Shown here one piece after another: positions 7,606 through 15,023 of a stretch of 47,696 nucleotides of DNA. Origin of the DNA: JBDKGD01 sp964513095 (GTDB lineage: Bacteria; Patescibacteriota; Minisyncoccia; UBA6257; 2-01-FULL-56-20); the NCBI GenBank assembly GCA_964513095.1, contig CAZELH010000001.1:1-47696 (forward strand), read 5' to 3'. A program made the position numbers and the translations under genes. Positions within the stretch are counted from its first letter, which is position 1, and each line of letters opens with the position of its first letter. The notes under the pieces are model-generated. The model was given only the letters and a program-made list of their open reading frames with translations, did no database searches and was not told where the DNA came from.

Positions 7606-8670
7606 ATGGATATATTACCTCTAAAAAAATATAAACTATTAATAGCAACGCTCTACGCGATAGGTATCGCGTTTGCTCTCTTCGGTTTTTTGCTTACCGT
7701 AGTATTTTTTGCGGTGAAGTTTGGTTTTACGAACATCTCCGGATCCATTGATCTCAATGATCGAGAGATAACGAGCATCTACAAAACAACCGAAAAAGAA
7801 AAAAATAGCGATATAAAAAATCTGTGGTGCGGGGTAATGGCACTTTCACAGTATGCGCCGGTAAATGGGAGTTTAATTGCCCAGTATCTGCGCGCAGCTG
7901 AAAAACCAACGCAGGCAACGCGAATGATTGAGGCTACCCTCCTCCGTGCTTCACAAAAAGAAAAAATACAGAGCGCTATTGAAGACTGTCAAAAATCACA
8001 AACGACTGTGCGTGATACCAGTCTTTTTGCATGGATGAATACACCAGAGTGGCACGCGTTAGCGCAAGCACTCATAAAAGATGCTCCTGTTATTCAAAAG
8101 GTAGCGCAAGAAACGGGTGTCCCCTCACGACTGATTACGATGCAGGTTATCGGAGAACAGATGCGATTATTTACCTCTGATCGTGAATTATTTAAACAAG
8201 TATTTTCTCCATTAAAAATATTGGGGAGCGAAACACAATTTTCATTGGGAGTGAGTGGGATTAAAGAAGAAACAGCAAAGCAGATAGAAGAAAATCTTCG
8301 CAATCCATCATCCCCCTACTACATCGGAAAACAGTACGAACACGTGCTTGATTTCCAAAATCAAGATGACGCAACCAACGAAAGAATTACACGCATTACC
8401 GACAGTCGCAATCACTACTACGCATACCTTTATACCGCGTTATTTATAAAACAGGTGGAAACACAGTGGAAATCAAGCGGATTCGATATTTCCGATCGAC
8501 CAGAAATACTGGCAACATTGTTTAATATTGGATTTGCCCATTCAATACCAAACGCCAATCCTCAAATTGGCGGTGCCCCAATTACGATTGATGGCCGTGA
8601 ATACACATTTGGCTCAATCGGATACGACTTCTACTATTCGGGTGAGCTACAAGAACAGTTTCCGTTGTAA
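7606..8670 (+). CDS. Membrane-anchored protein with possible lysozyme-like domain
   Basis: 354 residues. One N-terminal membrane helix (about 10-37) precedes an extracytoplasmic part. Residues 155-330 have features reminiscent of lytic transglycosylase-like folds: VAQETGVPSRLITMQVIGEQ (a Glu after a helix, as in SLT domains), then LGVSGIKEETAKQIEENL and a later ILATLFNIGFAH. A peptidoglycan-cleaving role fits but the match is by pattern only. The start has no clear Shine-Dalgarno. A bidirectional terminator separates it from the convergent 8732 gene. Confidence 0.8.
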   Translation: MDILPLKKYKLLIATLYAIGIAFALFGFLLTVVFFAVKFGFTNISGSIDLNDREITSIYKTTEKEKNSDIKNLWCGVMALSQYAPVNGSLIAQYLRAAEKPTQATRMIEATLLRASQKEKIQSAIEDCQKSQTTVRDTSLFAWMNTPEWHALAQALIKDAPVIQKVAQETGVPSRLITMQVIGEQMRLFTSDRELFKQVFSPLKILGSETQFSLGVSGIKEETAKQIEENLRNPSSPYYIGKQYEHVLDFQNQDDATNERITRITDSRNHYYAYLYTALFIKQVETQWKSSGFDISDRPEILATLFNIGFAHSIPNANPQIGGAPITIDGREYTFGSIGYDFYYSGELQEQFPL

Positions 8671-8679
8671 CACATACAA

Positions 8680-8710
8680 AAATCCCCTCGATGATGAGGG
8701 GATTTTTTTT
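8680..8710. terminator. Bidirectional intrinsic terminator
   Basis: AATCCCCTC and GAGGGGATT form a 9-bp stem with loop GATGAT. It is flanked by A and T runs, so it can end both the 7606 gene (+) and the 8732 gene (-). Confidence 0.85.
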
Positions 8711-8731
8711 GCGAAAACAGTCTAAGAAGAA

Positions 8732-8977
8732 TTACAAGGCTTGAATATCGCTGTTGGTGGTTTGGACTTCCGCATTCACATTTCCATCAACAATAACGTT
8801 GTTTAAATCGGCGGTAATGGAATCAGTGGAGTCAGCTTCAACGGTTTGAGCCGTTTGCTGAGTTTCTTGATTTTGTTGAGCAGATTGATCGGTAGGATTT
8901 TTTCCATACATATACCATGCGCCGAAGGCAATAACGATAACAACGGCAGCGACAATAGAAAGAGTAGTTTTGTTCAT
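8732..8977 (-). CDS. Short secreted or anchored hypothetical protein
   Basis: 81 residues: a membrane helix (about 6-24), then a low-complexity tail rich in Gln, Thr, Asp and Asn (PTDQSAQQNQETQQTA) with no Cys. It lies 28 nt downstream of the 9006 gene on the same strand and probably shares its message. The tail looks like a flexible linker outside the membrane. No family recognised. Confidence 0.75.
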   Translation of the reverse strand: MNKTTLSIVAAVVIVIAFGAWYMYGKNPTDQSAQQNQETQQTAQTVEADSTDSITADLNNVIVDGNVNAEVQTTNSDIQAL

Positions 8978-9005
8978 AGAAGTAATAAGGGGTGAATGAA
9001 AGAAA

Positions 9006-9821
9006 TTAAGGGGTTGTGGTCGTAGTCGTCGTAGCGGTTGTCGTTGTGTTTACTGGAGGAAGAGTATTGACCCCTGGGATGCCGGCAAGTGTGGTAGCGG
9101 CGGTTCGAACAGCTTCGCGGGCAGCTTTTACCTTTTCTTGCAAAGCTTCTAAGTCAGCTTTGAGTGCATCGCGAACTTTTGAAATATCTCCTTGGAGTTT
9201 TGTTTCGGTTGAGACGGTGACCGGATAATCCTTACCAGCTTGGGCGGTAATCGCGGTACGTGCAGTAGTAATCGCGGTTTGCGCGGCAGTAATAGCAGTA
9301 CGAACTGATGCAACATCCTTACCAGCGGTTGCGGCACGATCTGTGCGAGACTGCACATTCGTTAATACTTTCTCAATTTGATCAACAGCTTTCGTAAAGA
9401 ATTCGGTTCGATTTTTGTTAATCTCCTCAAAACGCTTATCAACGCGCTCTACGATATTTTTCTTTGCTTCATCTTTGATAGCTTTCAATTTTTTCTTTAA
9501 TTCTTCACGGCGTTTTTCGATAGCGTCTTTCAATTTTGCTCGACGTTCTTCGACATTCTTTTCGAACTCAGCGCGACGATCTTCTCGCTCTTGCTTGTTC
9601 GCTTCCATCATTTCTTTACGATCTTCCCGATTTTCTTTTCGCACCTCCTGACGATCCTTCATGTTCTGTTGAATGGTCTCTTTCTTGAGTTCAACAGTGG
9701 CTTTGATGGTATCGCGACGTTCCTCAATACGAGGACGTATTGGGGTAGTTTCGGCATGTGAGTATGGGGCAACGAGGCTTGCCAAAGCAGTAGCTGCCAC
9801 TATGTATGTATATGTACGCAT
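9006..9821 (-). CDS. Secreted coiled-coil protein with Thr-rich tail
   Basis: 271 residues. A signal peptide ends at SHAE (cleavage after the Ala is likely). Residues about 30-130 are an extremely charged, Arg/Glu/Lys-rich helix with repeats such as RRAEFEKNVEERRAKLKDAI, followed by a second helical part (140-245), and the C-terminus is a run of Thr with few other residues. It would form an elongated rod outside the cell. The ATG follows an extended -10 by 7 nt, so the message is probably leaderless. Function unknown; similar charged secreted proteins recur in CPR genomes. Confidence 0.82.
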   Translation of the reverse strand: MRTYTYIVAATALASLVAPYSHAETTPIRPRIEERRDTIKATVELKKETIQQNMKDRQEVRKENREDRKEMMEANKQEREDRRAEFEKNVEERRAKLKDAIEKRREELKKKLKAIKDEAKKNIVERVDKRFEEINKNRTEFFTKAVDQIEKVLTNVQSRTDRAATAGKDVASVRTAITAAQTAITTARTAITAQAGKDYPVTVSTETKLQGDISKVRDALKADLEALQEKVKAAREAVRTAATTLAGIPGVNTLPPVNTTTTATTTTTTTP

Positions 9822-9828
9822 GGCTTTC

Positions 9829-9837
9829 AGTATAGCA
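9829..9837 (-). promoter_or_regulatory. Extended -10 promoter of the 9006 gene
   Basis: On the minus strand it reads TGCTATACT and ends 7 nt before the ATG at 9821. No -35 consensus is seen. Confidence 0.6.
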
Positions 9838-9920
9838 TAAAAGAGTCGTGCAACGTAGAGCCTAAAACCTAGAACTTAAAGCGTGCAACGGAGAGCAGGA
9901 AGCCTGATGATATTTTTATC

Positions 9921-9994
9921 TGTCATTCCGAGCTTGGCGAGGAATCCCTGCATGTAAGATAACCGTGAGATTCCTCGCCAAGCTCGGAATGACA
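9921..9994. repeat. Perfect 26-bp inverted repeat of the GTCATTCC family
   Basis: The left arm (9921-9946) starts TGTCATTCCGAGCTTGG; the right arm (9969-9994) is its exact reverse complement, with a 22-nt spacer. With the elements at 10042-10128 it fills most of the 334-bp non-coding stretch 9838-10171, in which I see no gene. A related element with two mismatches is at 19214-19287. Confidence 0.85.
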
Positions 9995-10041
9995 AGATTC
10001 ATGACTTTTGTTTCTGCATTATTCATACTTAACGCCCCTGC

Positions 10042-10128
10042 TGTCATTCCCGCGCCACGCCCTTCCGAACCTGCCTGCTAGCCTTCATTGAAATTACGGC
10101 TTAGTAAACCGGTAGGCAGGAATCTATG
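10042..10128. repeat. Composite repeat: outer element interrupted by the 51-bp palindrome
   Basis: The outer part reads TGTCATTCCCGCGCC...CCTTCCGAA and resumes with AATCTATG. The same outer parts occur at 11679-11742 around a different core. Here the core (10070-10120) is a complete inverted copy of the palindromic element seen at 4101. Confidence 0.75.
10070..10120 (-). repeat. 51-bp palindromic repeat, copy 2 (inverted)
   Basis: Reverse complement of the 4101 copy with a few substitutions; it begins CCTGCCTGCTAGCC and ends GGTAGGCAGG. Confidence 0.8.
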
Positions 10129-10171
10129 CTTCTATATTTTTCTTCATACTAAATTCGCAATGCTTCAATAC

Positions 10172-10465
10172 TCAATCCGCAATTCTTTCTTCAGGTTTTA
10201 CGATTAACTCTAATTTCTTCGCTCGTGACCATCGTTTAATCTCCGCTTCTCGCTTCAGGGCATGTGAACGAGAAGGTTGTTTTTCATGGTAAACAATTTT
10301 GCGAGGGACGTGAGCAAAGACGTATCGACTTCCTGCGCCACGCGCGTGTTCGGTAAATCTTCGCACGACATCAGTGGCGATGCCGGTGTAAAGACTCCCA
10401 TCCGCGCATTCAAGGATGTACACAAAATAACTCAAATCTTTTTTTACTATCGCCGAAGAAGCCAT
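10172..10465 (-). CDS. GIY-YIG nuclease domain protein, YhbQ/UPF0213 type
   Basis: 97 residues from MASSAIVKKD. The GIY-YIG core is YFVYILECADGSLYTGI (the second half of the motif is YTG), followed by the conserved Arg in VVRRFTEH and the Glu in LKREAEIKRW. Proteins of this single-domain type are putative structure-specific nucleases; their biological role is poorly settled. The frame extends upstream, but the chosen start gives the normal family length and a 19-nt overlap with the 3' end of the 10447 gene, which suggests translational coupling. No clear Shine-Dalgarno. Confidence 0.88.
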   Translation of the reverse strand: MASSAIVKKDLSYFVYILECADGSLYTGIATDVVRRFTEHARGAGSRYVFAHVPRKIVYHEKQPSRSHALKREAEIKRWSRAKKLELIVKPEERIAD

Positions 10466-10842
10466 GTGATTACCGTAGAAACGGTTCCGGTGGCAATCAT
10501 CCCCCACACCATGTCGTACACAGTAACTATTACAGGCCAATCTTTGGTAATAGCGTGACTCGTAAGATCATACGTTCCATACGCGACCAATCCAAAAAAC
10601 GCACCAATAAAAAAGACGGAGAAAAGATTTTTGTGATCCTGTATCGCGGGAGTAATGACAAAAAACAGGATTGCGCTCGCGTATAACAGATAAAAAAGAA
10701 TAACGGCAATCCAATTGGGTGTCGGTGCCATAAGATATCCGAGCCATTTTTGATAAAAGGGTTTAGCTATAACCCCCAGCCATATCCCATCAAGCACAAT
10801 CAATGCGACGAGAGTATATAAATAACCAAGAAAAATTCTCAT
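10447..10842 (-). CDS. DUF2177 family membrane protein
   Basis: 131 residues with four predicted helices. The family signature is clear: LDGIWLGVIAKPFYQKWLG near the N-terminus, PNWIAVILFYLLYA, then FFGLVAYGTYDLTSHA and WPVIVTVYDMVWG. Function of DUF2177 is unknown. It starts 15 nt after the 10858 gene and runs into the GIY-YIG gene, so the three probably form one operon. Confidence 0.9.
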   Translation of the reverse strand: MRIFLGYLYTLVALIVLDGIWLGVIAKPFYQKWLGYLMAPTPNWIAVILFYLLYASAILFFVITPAIQDHKNLFSVFFIGAFFGLVAYGTYDLTSHAITKDWPVIVTVYDMVWGMIATGTVSTVITWLLRR

Positions 10843-10857
10843 AAAAGTAGGTGTGTT

Positions 10858-11487
10858 TTAGTTGCACCCCAAAGCGGCCCGACACTGGCTACGACTTGGT
10901 TCAGGGGCGCTATTGCACGCCGTGCACTGCATTGCTTTCACGTTTGCACCGGCTCCTCCAGTAGGAGCGGTATACTCCAATTCCCCACCCATCATAGCAT
11001 TGAGATCTTGAAATTTAACACCAGCAGGAAGAGTGAATTGTGCATTGTCGCCGGACCATCCGCTACAGGAGTAATTGAGTTTTTGATTAATATCAACTGA
11101 TTGTTCTTTTGGTGATTGAGATTGCGCTTCCATCATTTTATTCATCGCAATTTGAAAGCCGGTCTCTTGTCCGTCGGTCCATACATAGCTTGTATTATTG
11201 GAAATAATCATATGACTTCCCATTGTGCGACCGCCAACGGTGGAAGTGAAATCGCCACGCATATGTCCTCCAGAAACATAGACAATCCCCGAAGATTCAG
11301 AAGTATCAAGCTTATGGGTAAATTCACATTTTTGTGAAACGCTAGAAGAAAGCAATTCTTTGAGTGTTCCTGATGTTTGCGTAATTGATGGACGCATCAT
11401 ATTCCACCCCATCGGTCGAAACACAAAAAATCCAACTCCCGCTAAAACGACCAAACCGCCAATGCCATAGAGTAATGCTTTATTCAT
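10858..11487 (-). CDS. Secreted/anchored protein with C-terminal Cys cluster
   Basis: 209 residues from MNKALLYGIGG. An N-terminal helix (about 5-22) acts as signal or anchor; the middle is beta-rich with YVSGGHMRGDFTSTVGG and YVWTDG, resembling outer-surface sheets of the lipoprotein carrier type; the C-terminus has CTACNSAPEPSRSQCRAAL and a final Cys, likely disulfide-bonded. The upstream extension to 11550 is rejected because the ATG at 11487 follows an extended -10 by 8 nt. This layout recurs in CPR genomes but I know no function. Confidence 0.82.
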   Translation of the reverse strand: MNKALLYGIGGLVVLAGVGFFVFRPMGWNMMRPSITQTSGTLKELLSSSVSQKCEFTHKLDTSESSGIVYVSGGHMRGDFTSTVGGRTMGSHMIISNNTSYVWTDGQETGFQIAMNKMMEAQSQSPKEQSVDINQKLNYSCSGWSGDNAQFTLPAGVKFQDLNAMMGGELEYTAPTGGAGANVKAMQCTACNSAPEPSRSQCRAALGCN

Positions 11488-11495
11488 ATGAAAAT

Positions 11496-11504
11496 AGTAT
11501 AGCA
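11496..11504 (-). promoter_or_regulatory. Extended -10 promoter of the 10858 operon
   Basis: On the minus strand TGCTATACT ends 8 nt before the ATG at 11487. It is identical to the box before the 9006 gene. Confidence 0.6.
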
Positions 11505-11577
11505 AATAAAAATGGGGGTATGGTTCAATAAACTCACCACAAGTAGCCAATAGCCACTAGGGTTTAGAAATTTTTTC

Positions 11578-11604
11578 CGTCATCCCGAGTGCATACGAGG
11601 GATC
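11578..11604. repeat. Single copy of the GTCATCCC repeat
   Basis: Reads CGTCATCCCGAGTGC...GAGGGATC, a diverged single unit related to the arms at 19214. The surrounding stretch 11505-11790 contains only repeats and no gene that I can see. Confidence 0.6.
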
Positions 11605-11678
11605 TCACAACTGTTCGCGTAGCAATATTATTGGATAAGTACTAATACTTCATTATTCGTTACTCATGCTTCTTAATT

Positions 11679-11742
11679 TGTCATTTCCGCGCCGCGCCCT
11701 TCCGAAGCGTTACGCGAAGGAGGGAAGGTGGGAATCTATGCC
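11679..11742. repeat. Outer repeat with short alternative core
   Basis: Begins TGTCATTTCCGCGCC and ends GGGAATCTATGCC, matching the two flanks at 10042-10128. The core here is GCGTTACGCGAAGG-like instead of the 51-bp palindrome. Confidence 0.65.
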
Positions 11743-11790
11743 GATTTCTTTGTTCACGATTTGCGTTCTAGGTTTTAGGATTCCATTAGT

Positions 11791-11819
11791 TTGACAAATC
11801 AGTATAAATATGCTATTAT
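11791..11819 (+). promoter_or_regulatory. Sigma70-type promoter of the 11902 gene
   Basis: TTGACA at 11791-11796, 17-nt spacer, TATTAT at 11814-11819. The predicted leader is about 75 nt and highly structured. Confidence 0.78.
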
Positions 11820-11830
11820 ATAGAAAGCAA

Positions 11831-11873
11831 TACATGAGGGACGATTCCCCTTGTAAACGCTGGTAAAACCAGC
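11831..11873 (+). promoter_or_regulatory. Two-hairpin leader element, copy 1
   Basis: Hairpin A: TACA, then GGGA, loop CGAT, TCCC, then TGTA (11831-11854). Hairpin B: GCTGGT, loop AAA, ACCAGC (11859-11873). The 20 nt from 11838 are identical to 12622-12641, while hairpin B has a different sequence in the second copy. The TTCCCCTT part of hairpin A is partly complementary to the ribosome binding site AGGAGG at 11891, so masking of the start is possible. Confidence 0.6.
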
Positions 11874-11901
11874 AACTTCCCAATTGCTATAGGAGGAAAG
11901 T

Positions 11902-12483
11902 ATGTTTGATACAATCGTCGATCAATTGCTCAATTCCCTGCCACATGTTTTTTGTGGCCTTCTCATCATGATGGCAATCGCCGCGATGATTATGACGACC
12001 TTAAACCGTCGTCAAAAACAGGCTGCGAAGCGCCGGCTCGACGATGAGGAAAAAGCAAAAAAAGAACGGCGAGATTTGCAAGTGAAATTGGGCAATGAAG
12101 CCCTAGATCGGTTTCGAGAAGCCGCTCGGAAAAATACCCACTGCAACATCCTTCCAAGCGGAAGGATCGCAGAAAACATCGGAACGATTTCTATTGTTCC
12201 AATGCCAACCAACGGAACAGCAGGGTACTCAATTCTTCCGTTTATGAGAGATGATAAGAGCATAAATGGAAGAATTGAGATTTTTCAATTGGATATTAAT
12301 TTGGACAAAAAAGGTGAAGAGATTCACGTTTTTGGGTGCCCATATGGCCCAGAACATAAATATCCTATTGATTCATATACAGAGGTTATTTCTAACCTCT
12401 GTGAAGAATTGCGATATTTTTCGCCATTTCCCGAAACCGAAGAACTGTTTCGGGCGGGAAAATTGAAAAAAATCGCCGGCTAG
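11902..12483 (+). CDS. Orphan membrane-anchored protein, paralogue A
   Basis: 193 residues. An N-terminal membrane helix (about 13-34) is followed by a basic/charged coiled coil (NRRQKQAAKRRLDDEEKAKK) and a globular domain (about 75-185) with YSILPFMRDD, IFQLDINLDKKGEE, FGCPYGPEHKYP and VISNLCEELRYF. The same blocks in the same order occur in the 12691 product, so the two are tandem paralogues. Ribosome binding site AGGAGG, 5 nt spacing. It ends in TAG and is followed by its own terminator. The globular domain probably faces the cytoplasm. No family recognised. Confidence 0.85.
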   Translation: MFDTIVDQLLNSLPHVFCGLLIMMAIAAMIMTTLNRRQKQAAKRRLDDEEKAKKERRDLQVKLGNEALDRFREAARKNTHCNILPSGRIAENIGTISIVPMPTNGTAGYSILPFMRDDKSINGRIEIFQLDINLDKKGEEIHVFGCPYGPEHKYPIDSYTEVISNLCEELRYFSPFPETEELFRAGKLKKIAG

Positions 12484-12525
12484 GTAACGCTGGCCGAGGG
12501 GTTAAAATCCTCCCACCCCAAACAT

Positions 12526-12555
12526 GGTCGCCCCTAACAAGGCGACCGTTTTTTT
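12526..12555 (+). terminator. Intrinsic terminator of the 11902 gene
   Basis: GGTCGCC (12526-12532) pairs with GGCGACC (12541-12547), followed by GTTTTTTT. Confidence 0.85.
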
Positions 12556-12575
12556 ATACAAACACCGCATAATTG

Positions 12576-12604
12576 TTGACTGTCATGAATTTTTGTGATA
12601 TTAA
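12576..12604 (+). promoter_or_regulatory. Sigma70-type promoter of the 12691 gene
   Basis: TTGACT at 12576-12581, 17-nt spacer, TATTAA at 12599-12604. Confidence 0.75.
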
Positions 12605-12615
12605 GTAAACAGCAC

Positions 12616-12659
12616 TACAACGGGACGATTCCCCTTGTAAAAGATCGGAATATCCGATC
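12616..12659 (+). promoter_or_regulatory. Two-hairpin leader element, copy 2
   Basis: Hairpin A: TACAA, C, GGGA, loop CGAT, TCCC, C, TTGTA (12616-12639), a better closed version of the 11831 copy. Hairpin B: GATCGGA, loop ATA, TCCGATC (12643-12659). Hairpin B shares position and shape but no sequence with copy 1. The ribosome binding site AGGAG follows 20 nt later. Confidence 0.62.
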
Positions 12660-12690
12660 ATTTTAAATTCAATACATAGGAGAAAAAAGT

Positions 12691-13263
12691 ATGCCTTTTA
12701 GTGTCTCAATGTTTGCATGGATAGTGCTGATTGCGCTAATAGCAGCCTTCATCACCAATTTCGTGGTTCGCGGTATGCGACAAAATATAGAAATTCAAAA
12801 TCAGCGCGAAAAAAGAGAGCTAGAAAAACAGCAACAACGGTTGCAGAATGATTTCGGTGATAATGCAATTGCCGAATTGAGAAAGGCCGCTTCTGATAAT
12901 AAAGTCGCCCGCGTATTATCATCTGGAGTGCGGTCAACCGAAGTGCTTGGACCGTATATTTCTTCAGAAATTGATCACGAAGAAAAAAATAGCCCGTACG
13001 CAATCCTTGCGTTTATGACCGATACGAAGACGCCAGACAGACAGCACCTGATATTCCGATTGGAGATCAATCTAAAAGGAAATATCGATGAGCAAGTGCG
13101 CGTTTTGTATGGACCATATTACGACAATAGAGAAGAATTTTTTGGCGTAGGCGTTTTCTACAACGTGCTAAACGATTTATGCGAAACAGTACGCACCTAC
13201 CGCCATTTTCGCAGGAGTGGTCGAATTGCTCGGAGCGCAAAAAAGCCCGAGATAGTTGGCTAA
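12691..13263 (+). CDS. Orphan membrane-anchored protein, paralogue B
   Basis: 190 residues. One N-terminal helix (about 7-27), a charged coiled-coil linker (NQREKRELEKQQQRLQND), then a domain with SPYAILAFMTD, LIFRLEINLKGNIDEQ, VLYGPYYDN and VLNDLCETVRTYRHFRRSGR. These match blocks of the 11902 product in order, though overall identity looks modest, which implies an old duplication. Ribosome binding site AGGAG, 8 nt spacing. It has its own promoter and terminator, so the pair can be controlled separately despite adjacency. No family recognised. Confidence 0.85.
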   Translation: MPFSVSMFAWIVLIALIAAFITNFVVRGMRQNIEIQNQREKRELEKQQQRLQNDFGDNAIAELRKAASDNKVARVLSSGVRSTEVLGPYISSEIDHEEKNSPYAILAFMTDTKTPDRQHLIFRLEINLKGNIDEQVRVLYGPYYDNREEFFGVGVFYNVLNDLCETVRTYRHFRRSGRIARSAKKPEIVG

Positions 13264-13284
13264 TCCTATTCTTGAAATTACCAC

Positions 13285-13313
13285 AGTCGCCTCTCGCAAA
13301 GGCGACTTTTTTT
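13285..13313 (+). terminator. Intrinsic terminator of the 12691 gene
   Basis: AGTCGCC (13285-13291) pairs with GGCGACT (13301-13307), then a T run. The T run overlaps the stop codon of the convergent 13312 gene by 2 nt. Confidence 0.85.
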
Positions 13314-13833
13314 ACAATATTCGGCTATCGTATGCCCAGTGTAATAAGGCTTGACGCTGACGTGGTCGACACGACACATCTCCCGCGCGACAATGCTTTT
13401 TTAGCTGTCCGATATGTCGGGCTATCGCTCGCCAACGCGCAATTTGGCGTGCGTCTTCATGAGGAATTCGTCGACCCATATAGTATCGACAGTACCACTG
13501 AAACCATCCGCGCGGATCTTCGCCGTAAATCCACCCTTTCTTTTTCCAATACGACAGTGGCGCGCTCGCGTTTATTTTAAAATAATTGCATTGCGGATCA
13601 TGAAAATCCGAATTCAATTTTGCACGGACAAACCATGATTTTGGAAATTCTTTTTTGCAATCAGTCATATACTTCCCGCCAAAAACACCCAACGCGAGCA
13701 TTTCTTTGGGTGTTAAATCGGGGGTAAAAAGGGGGTCAAACGATTTCCCTGCCGGAGCCACCAAATCGTATCGATAATTTTTTTGCATTCGGTCATTCAC
13801 AGTCACCGTTTTATAGAACCCTCGTTTTTTCAT
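13312..13833 (-). CDS. Conserved hypothetical protein, Trp/Arg-rich
   Basis: 173 residues from MKKRGFYK. The start at 13833 is chosen because it lies 9 nt after the upstream gene; an extension to 13869 would overlap that gene. Strongly conserved-looking blocks are GGKYMTDCKKEFP, CNYFKINASAPLSYWKKKGW, PRGWFQWYCRYYMGRR and RPRQRQALLHWAYDS. I recognise this block pattern from hypothetical proteins found in bacteria and fungi, without a known function. It is soluble and very basic, with four conserved-looking Cys; nucleic-acid binding is possible but unproven. Confidence 0.85.
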   Translation of the reverse strand: MKKRGFYKTVTVNDRMQKNYRYDLVAPAGKSFDPLFTPDLTPKEMLALGVFGGKYMTDCKKEFPKSWFVRAKLNSDFHDPQCNYFKINASAPLSYWKKKGWIYGEDPRGWFQWYCRYYMGRRIPHEDARQIARWRAIARHIGQLKKHCRAGDVSCRPRQRQALLHWAYDSRIL

Positions 13834-13841
13834 AGAAAAAA

Positions 13842-14432
13842 TTACATTGGCCGACCAGCAAATTGCCACAATTTAATCGCCTCAAATGGATAAATAAGCA
13901 TCACTACGTTGAGTGTTAAATTGTCTCGCACCCACAAAAGCGTTGCAATTTCCATAATAATAATCGCCGTTACCGTTACTGATGGTTTTGCAAAATAAGA
14001 CCAAGCAAATCCTCCCGCAACCATTACAATATCGCTCAACGAATTAAATATGCTATCTCCTACATATCCTTGAGCAATTGTTGCCTCGCGGTAGCGATTA
14101 ATAATAAGCGGAGAGTTTTCAAGAAGTTCCCAGCACGCCTCCAATGCGAGCGCGCATACAAAGCGATATTTTATAGGCATCTTTCGCGCAACTAGCCACA
14201 AAAACCAGTAGAAAATCATGCCATGGATGATATGCGAAAAAGAATACGGATCGGCAAATCGTTGCGATTGTTCACTGCTCCAGATATTCCCTTCCCATAA
14301 ACCAAATTTTCCATCCGGTCCCAAGGGAAGTCGTCCCATAAAAAATTCGAGAAAACCCGTAATGAGAAACACGGCAAGCGTTCCGATAATTACCCATCGA
14401 TACGTTCGTAAAAAATTTAAAAAAGTATTCAT
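13842..14432 (-). CDS. DUF2585 (UPF0314) family membrane protein
   Basis: 196 residues with about five helices. Family hallmarks are LWEGNIWSSEQSQRFADPY, YSFSHIIHGMIFYWFLW, ACWELLENSPLIINRYRE and GDSIFNSLSDI. It lies 6 nt downstream of the 14439 gene and 8 nt upstream of the 13312 gene, suggesting one message for the three. Function of the family is unknown. Confidence 0.92.
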   Translation of the reverse strand: MNTFLNFLRTYRWVIIGTLAVFLITGFLEFFMGRLPLGPDGKFGLWEGNIWSSEQSQRFADPYSFSHIIHGMIFYWFLWLVARKMPIKYRFVCALALEACWELLENSPLIINRYREATIAQGYVGDSIFNSLSDIVMVAGGFAWSYFAKPSVTVTAIIIMEIATLLWVRDNLTLNVVMLIYPFEAIKLWQFAGRPM

Positions 14433-14438
14433 AGCTCG

Positions 14439-15011
14439 TTATTTCATATGTCTTCTGCGCCATGCATCTCCTAAAAGATCAAGTAAAAAACTAAGGAGTA
14501 AACTAATGCCAAGACCAAGCGCGGTGATGGTGTTGAGTTGTTGGACACGAGACTCGACTTCACGCATATTTCGTCCTGAAGCAATAAACCACCCACTAGC
14601 ATTTCCCGCGGGGCGTACTACCAACGCGATGCGTGTGGTGGCGTTTGGTTGCCACGTTACTCTGTCCTCGCCATGTTCTTTTGCGTACTCAAACACTCCA
14701 ACTGGTGGTTTTGGCGGAGCATTTCGCAGATATCCAGATGATTCGAGTGGGACTCCATTGGCATCATAAACGGCCACAAATGGCTGTAAATTTTTTTCTA
14801 TATCAAATAAATCGCTACGCCCCACCACTTCAACTGGTTGTGCGCCAGCAGAAAGCTTTATCTGTCCATCGGTAACGAGTTGAATTTGCGGATCATTCAG
14901 TGATGTGCGGTATGCTTGATGAATTGCAACGTATCCAAATCCAAAAAAAGTAATAGTTGCCACACCCAAAGGAAGCCAGTGAAAAAAAACATGGAGCAAT
15001 TGTTTTTTCAT
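14439..15011 (-). CDS. Two-helix membrane protein with extracytoplasmic domain
   Basis: 190 residues. Helices at about 9-31 and 163-182 bracket a domain of about 130 residues with SDLFDIEKNLQPFVAVYDA and a later TRIALVVRPAG, the layout of small sensor domains (sCache-like), but no kinase or other output domain follows. It ends in a basic tail, DAWRRRHMK. TAGAAT lies 9 nt before the ATG and AAGG 3 nt before it, so the initiation type is unclear. It is probably the first gene of the 14439-13842-13312 group. Confidence 0.78.
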   Translation of the reverse strand: MKKQLLHVFFHWLPLGVATITFFGFGYVAIHQAYRTSLNDPQIQLVTDGQIKLSAGAQPVEVVGRSDLFDIEKNLQPFVAVYDANGVPLESSGYLRNAPPKPPVGVFEYAKEHGEDRVTWQPNATTRIALVVRPAGNASGWFIASGRNMREVESRVQQLNTITALGLGISLLLSFLLDLLGDAWRRRHMK

Positions 15012-15023
15012 ATACCTTATATT

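Noticed and set aside
14218..14769. A 183-codon frame on the plus strand
   Set aside because: It crosses the DUF2585 gene and the 14439 gene on the other strand and has no start signal.
13842..15011. A two-component sensor from the Cache-like layout of the 14439 product
   Set aside because: No kinase, HAMP or cyclase domain is present in it or next to it.
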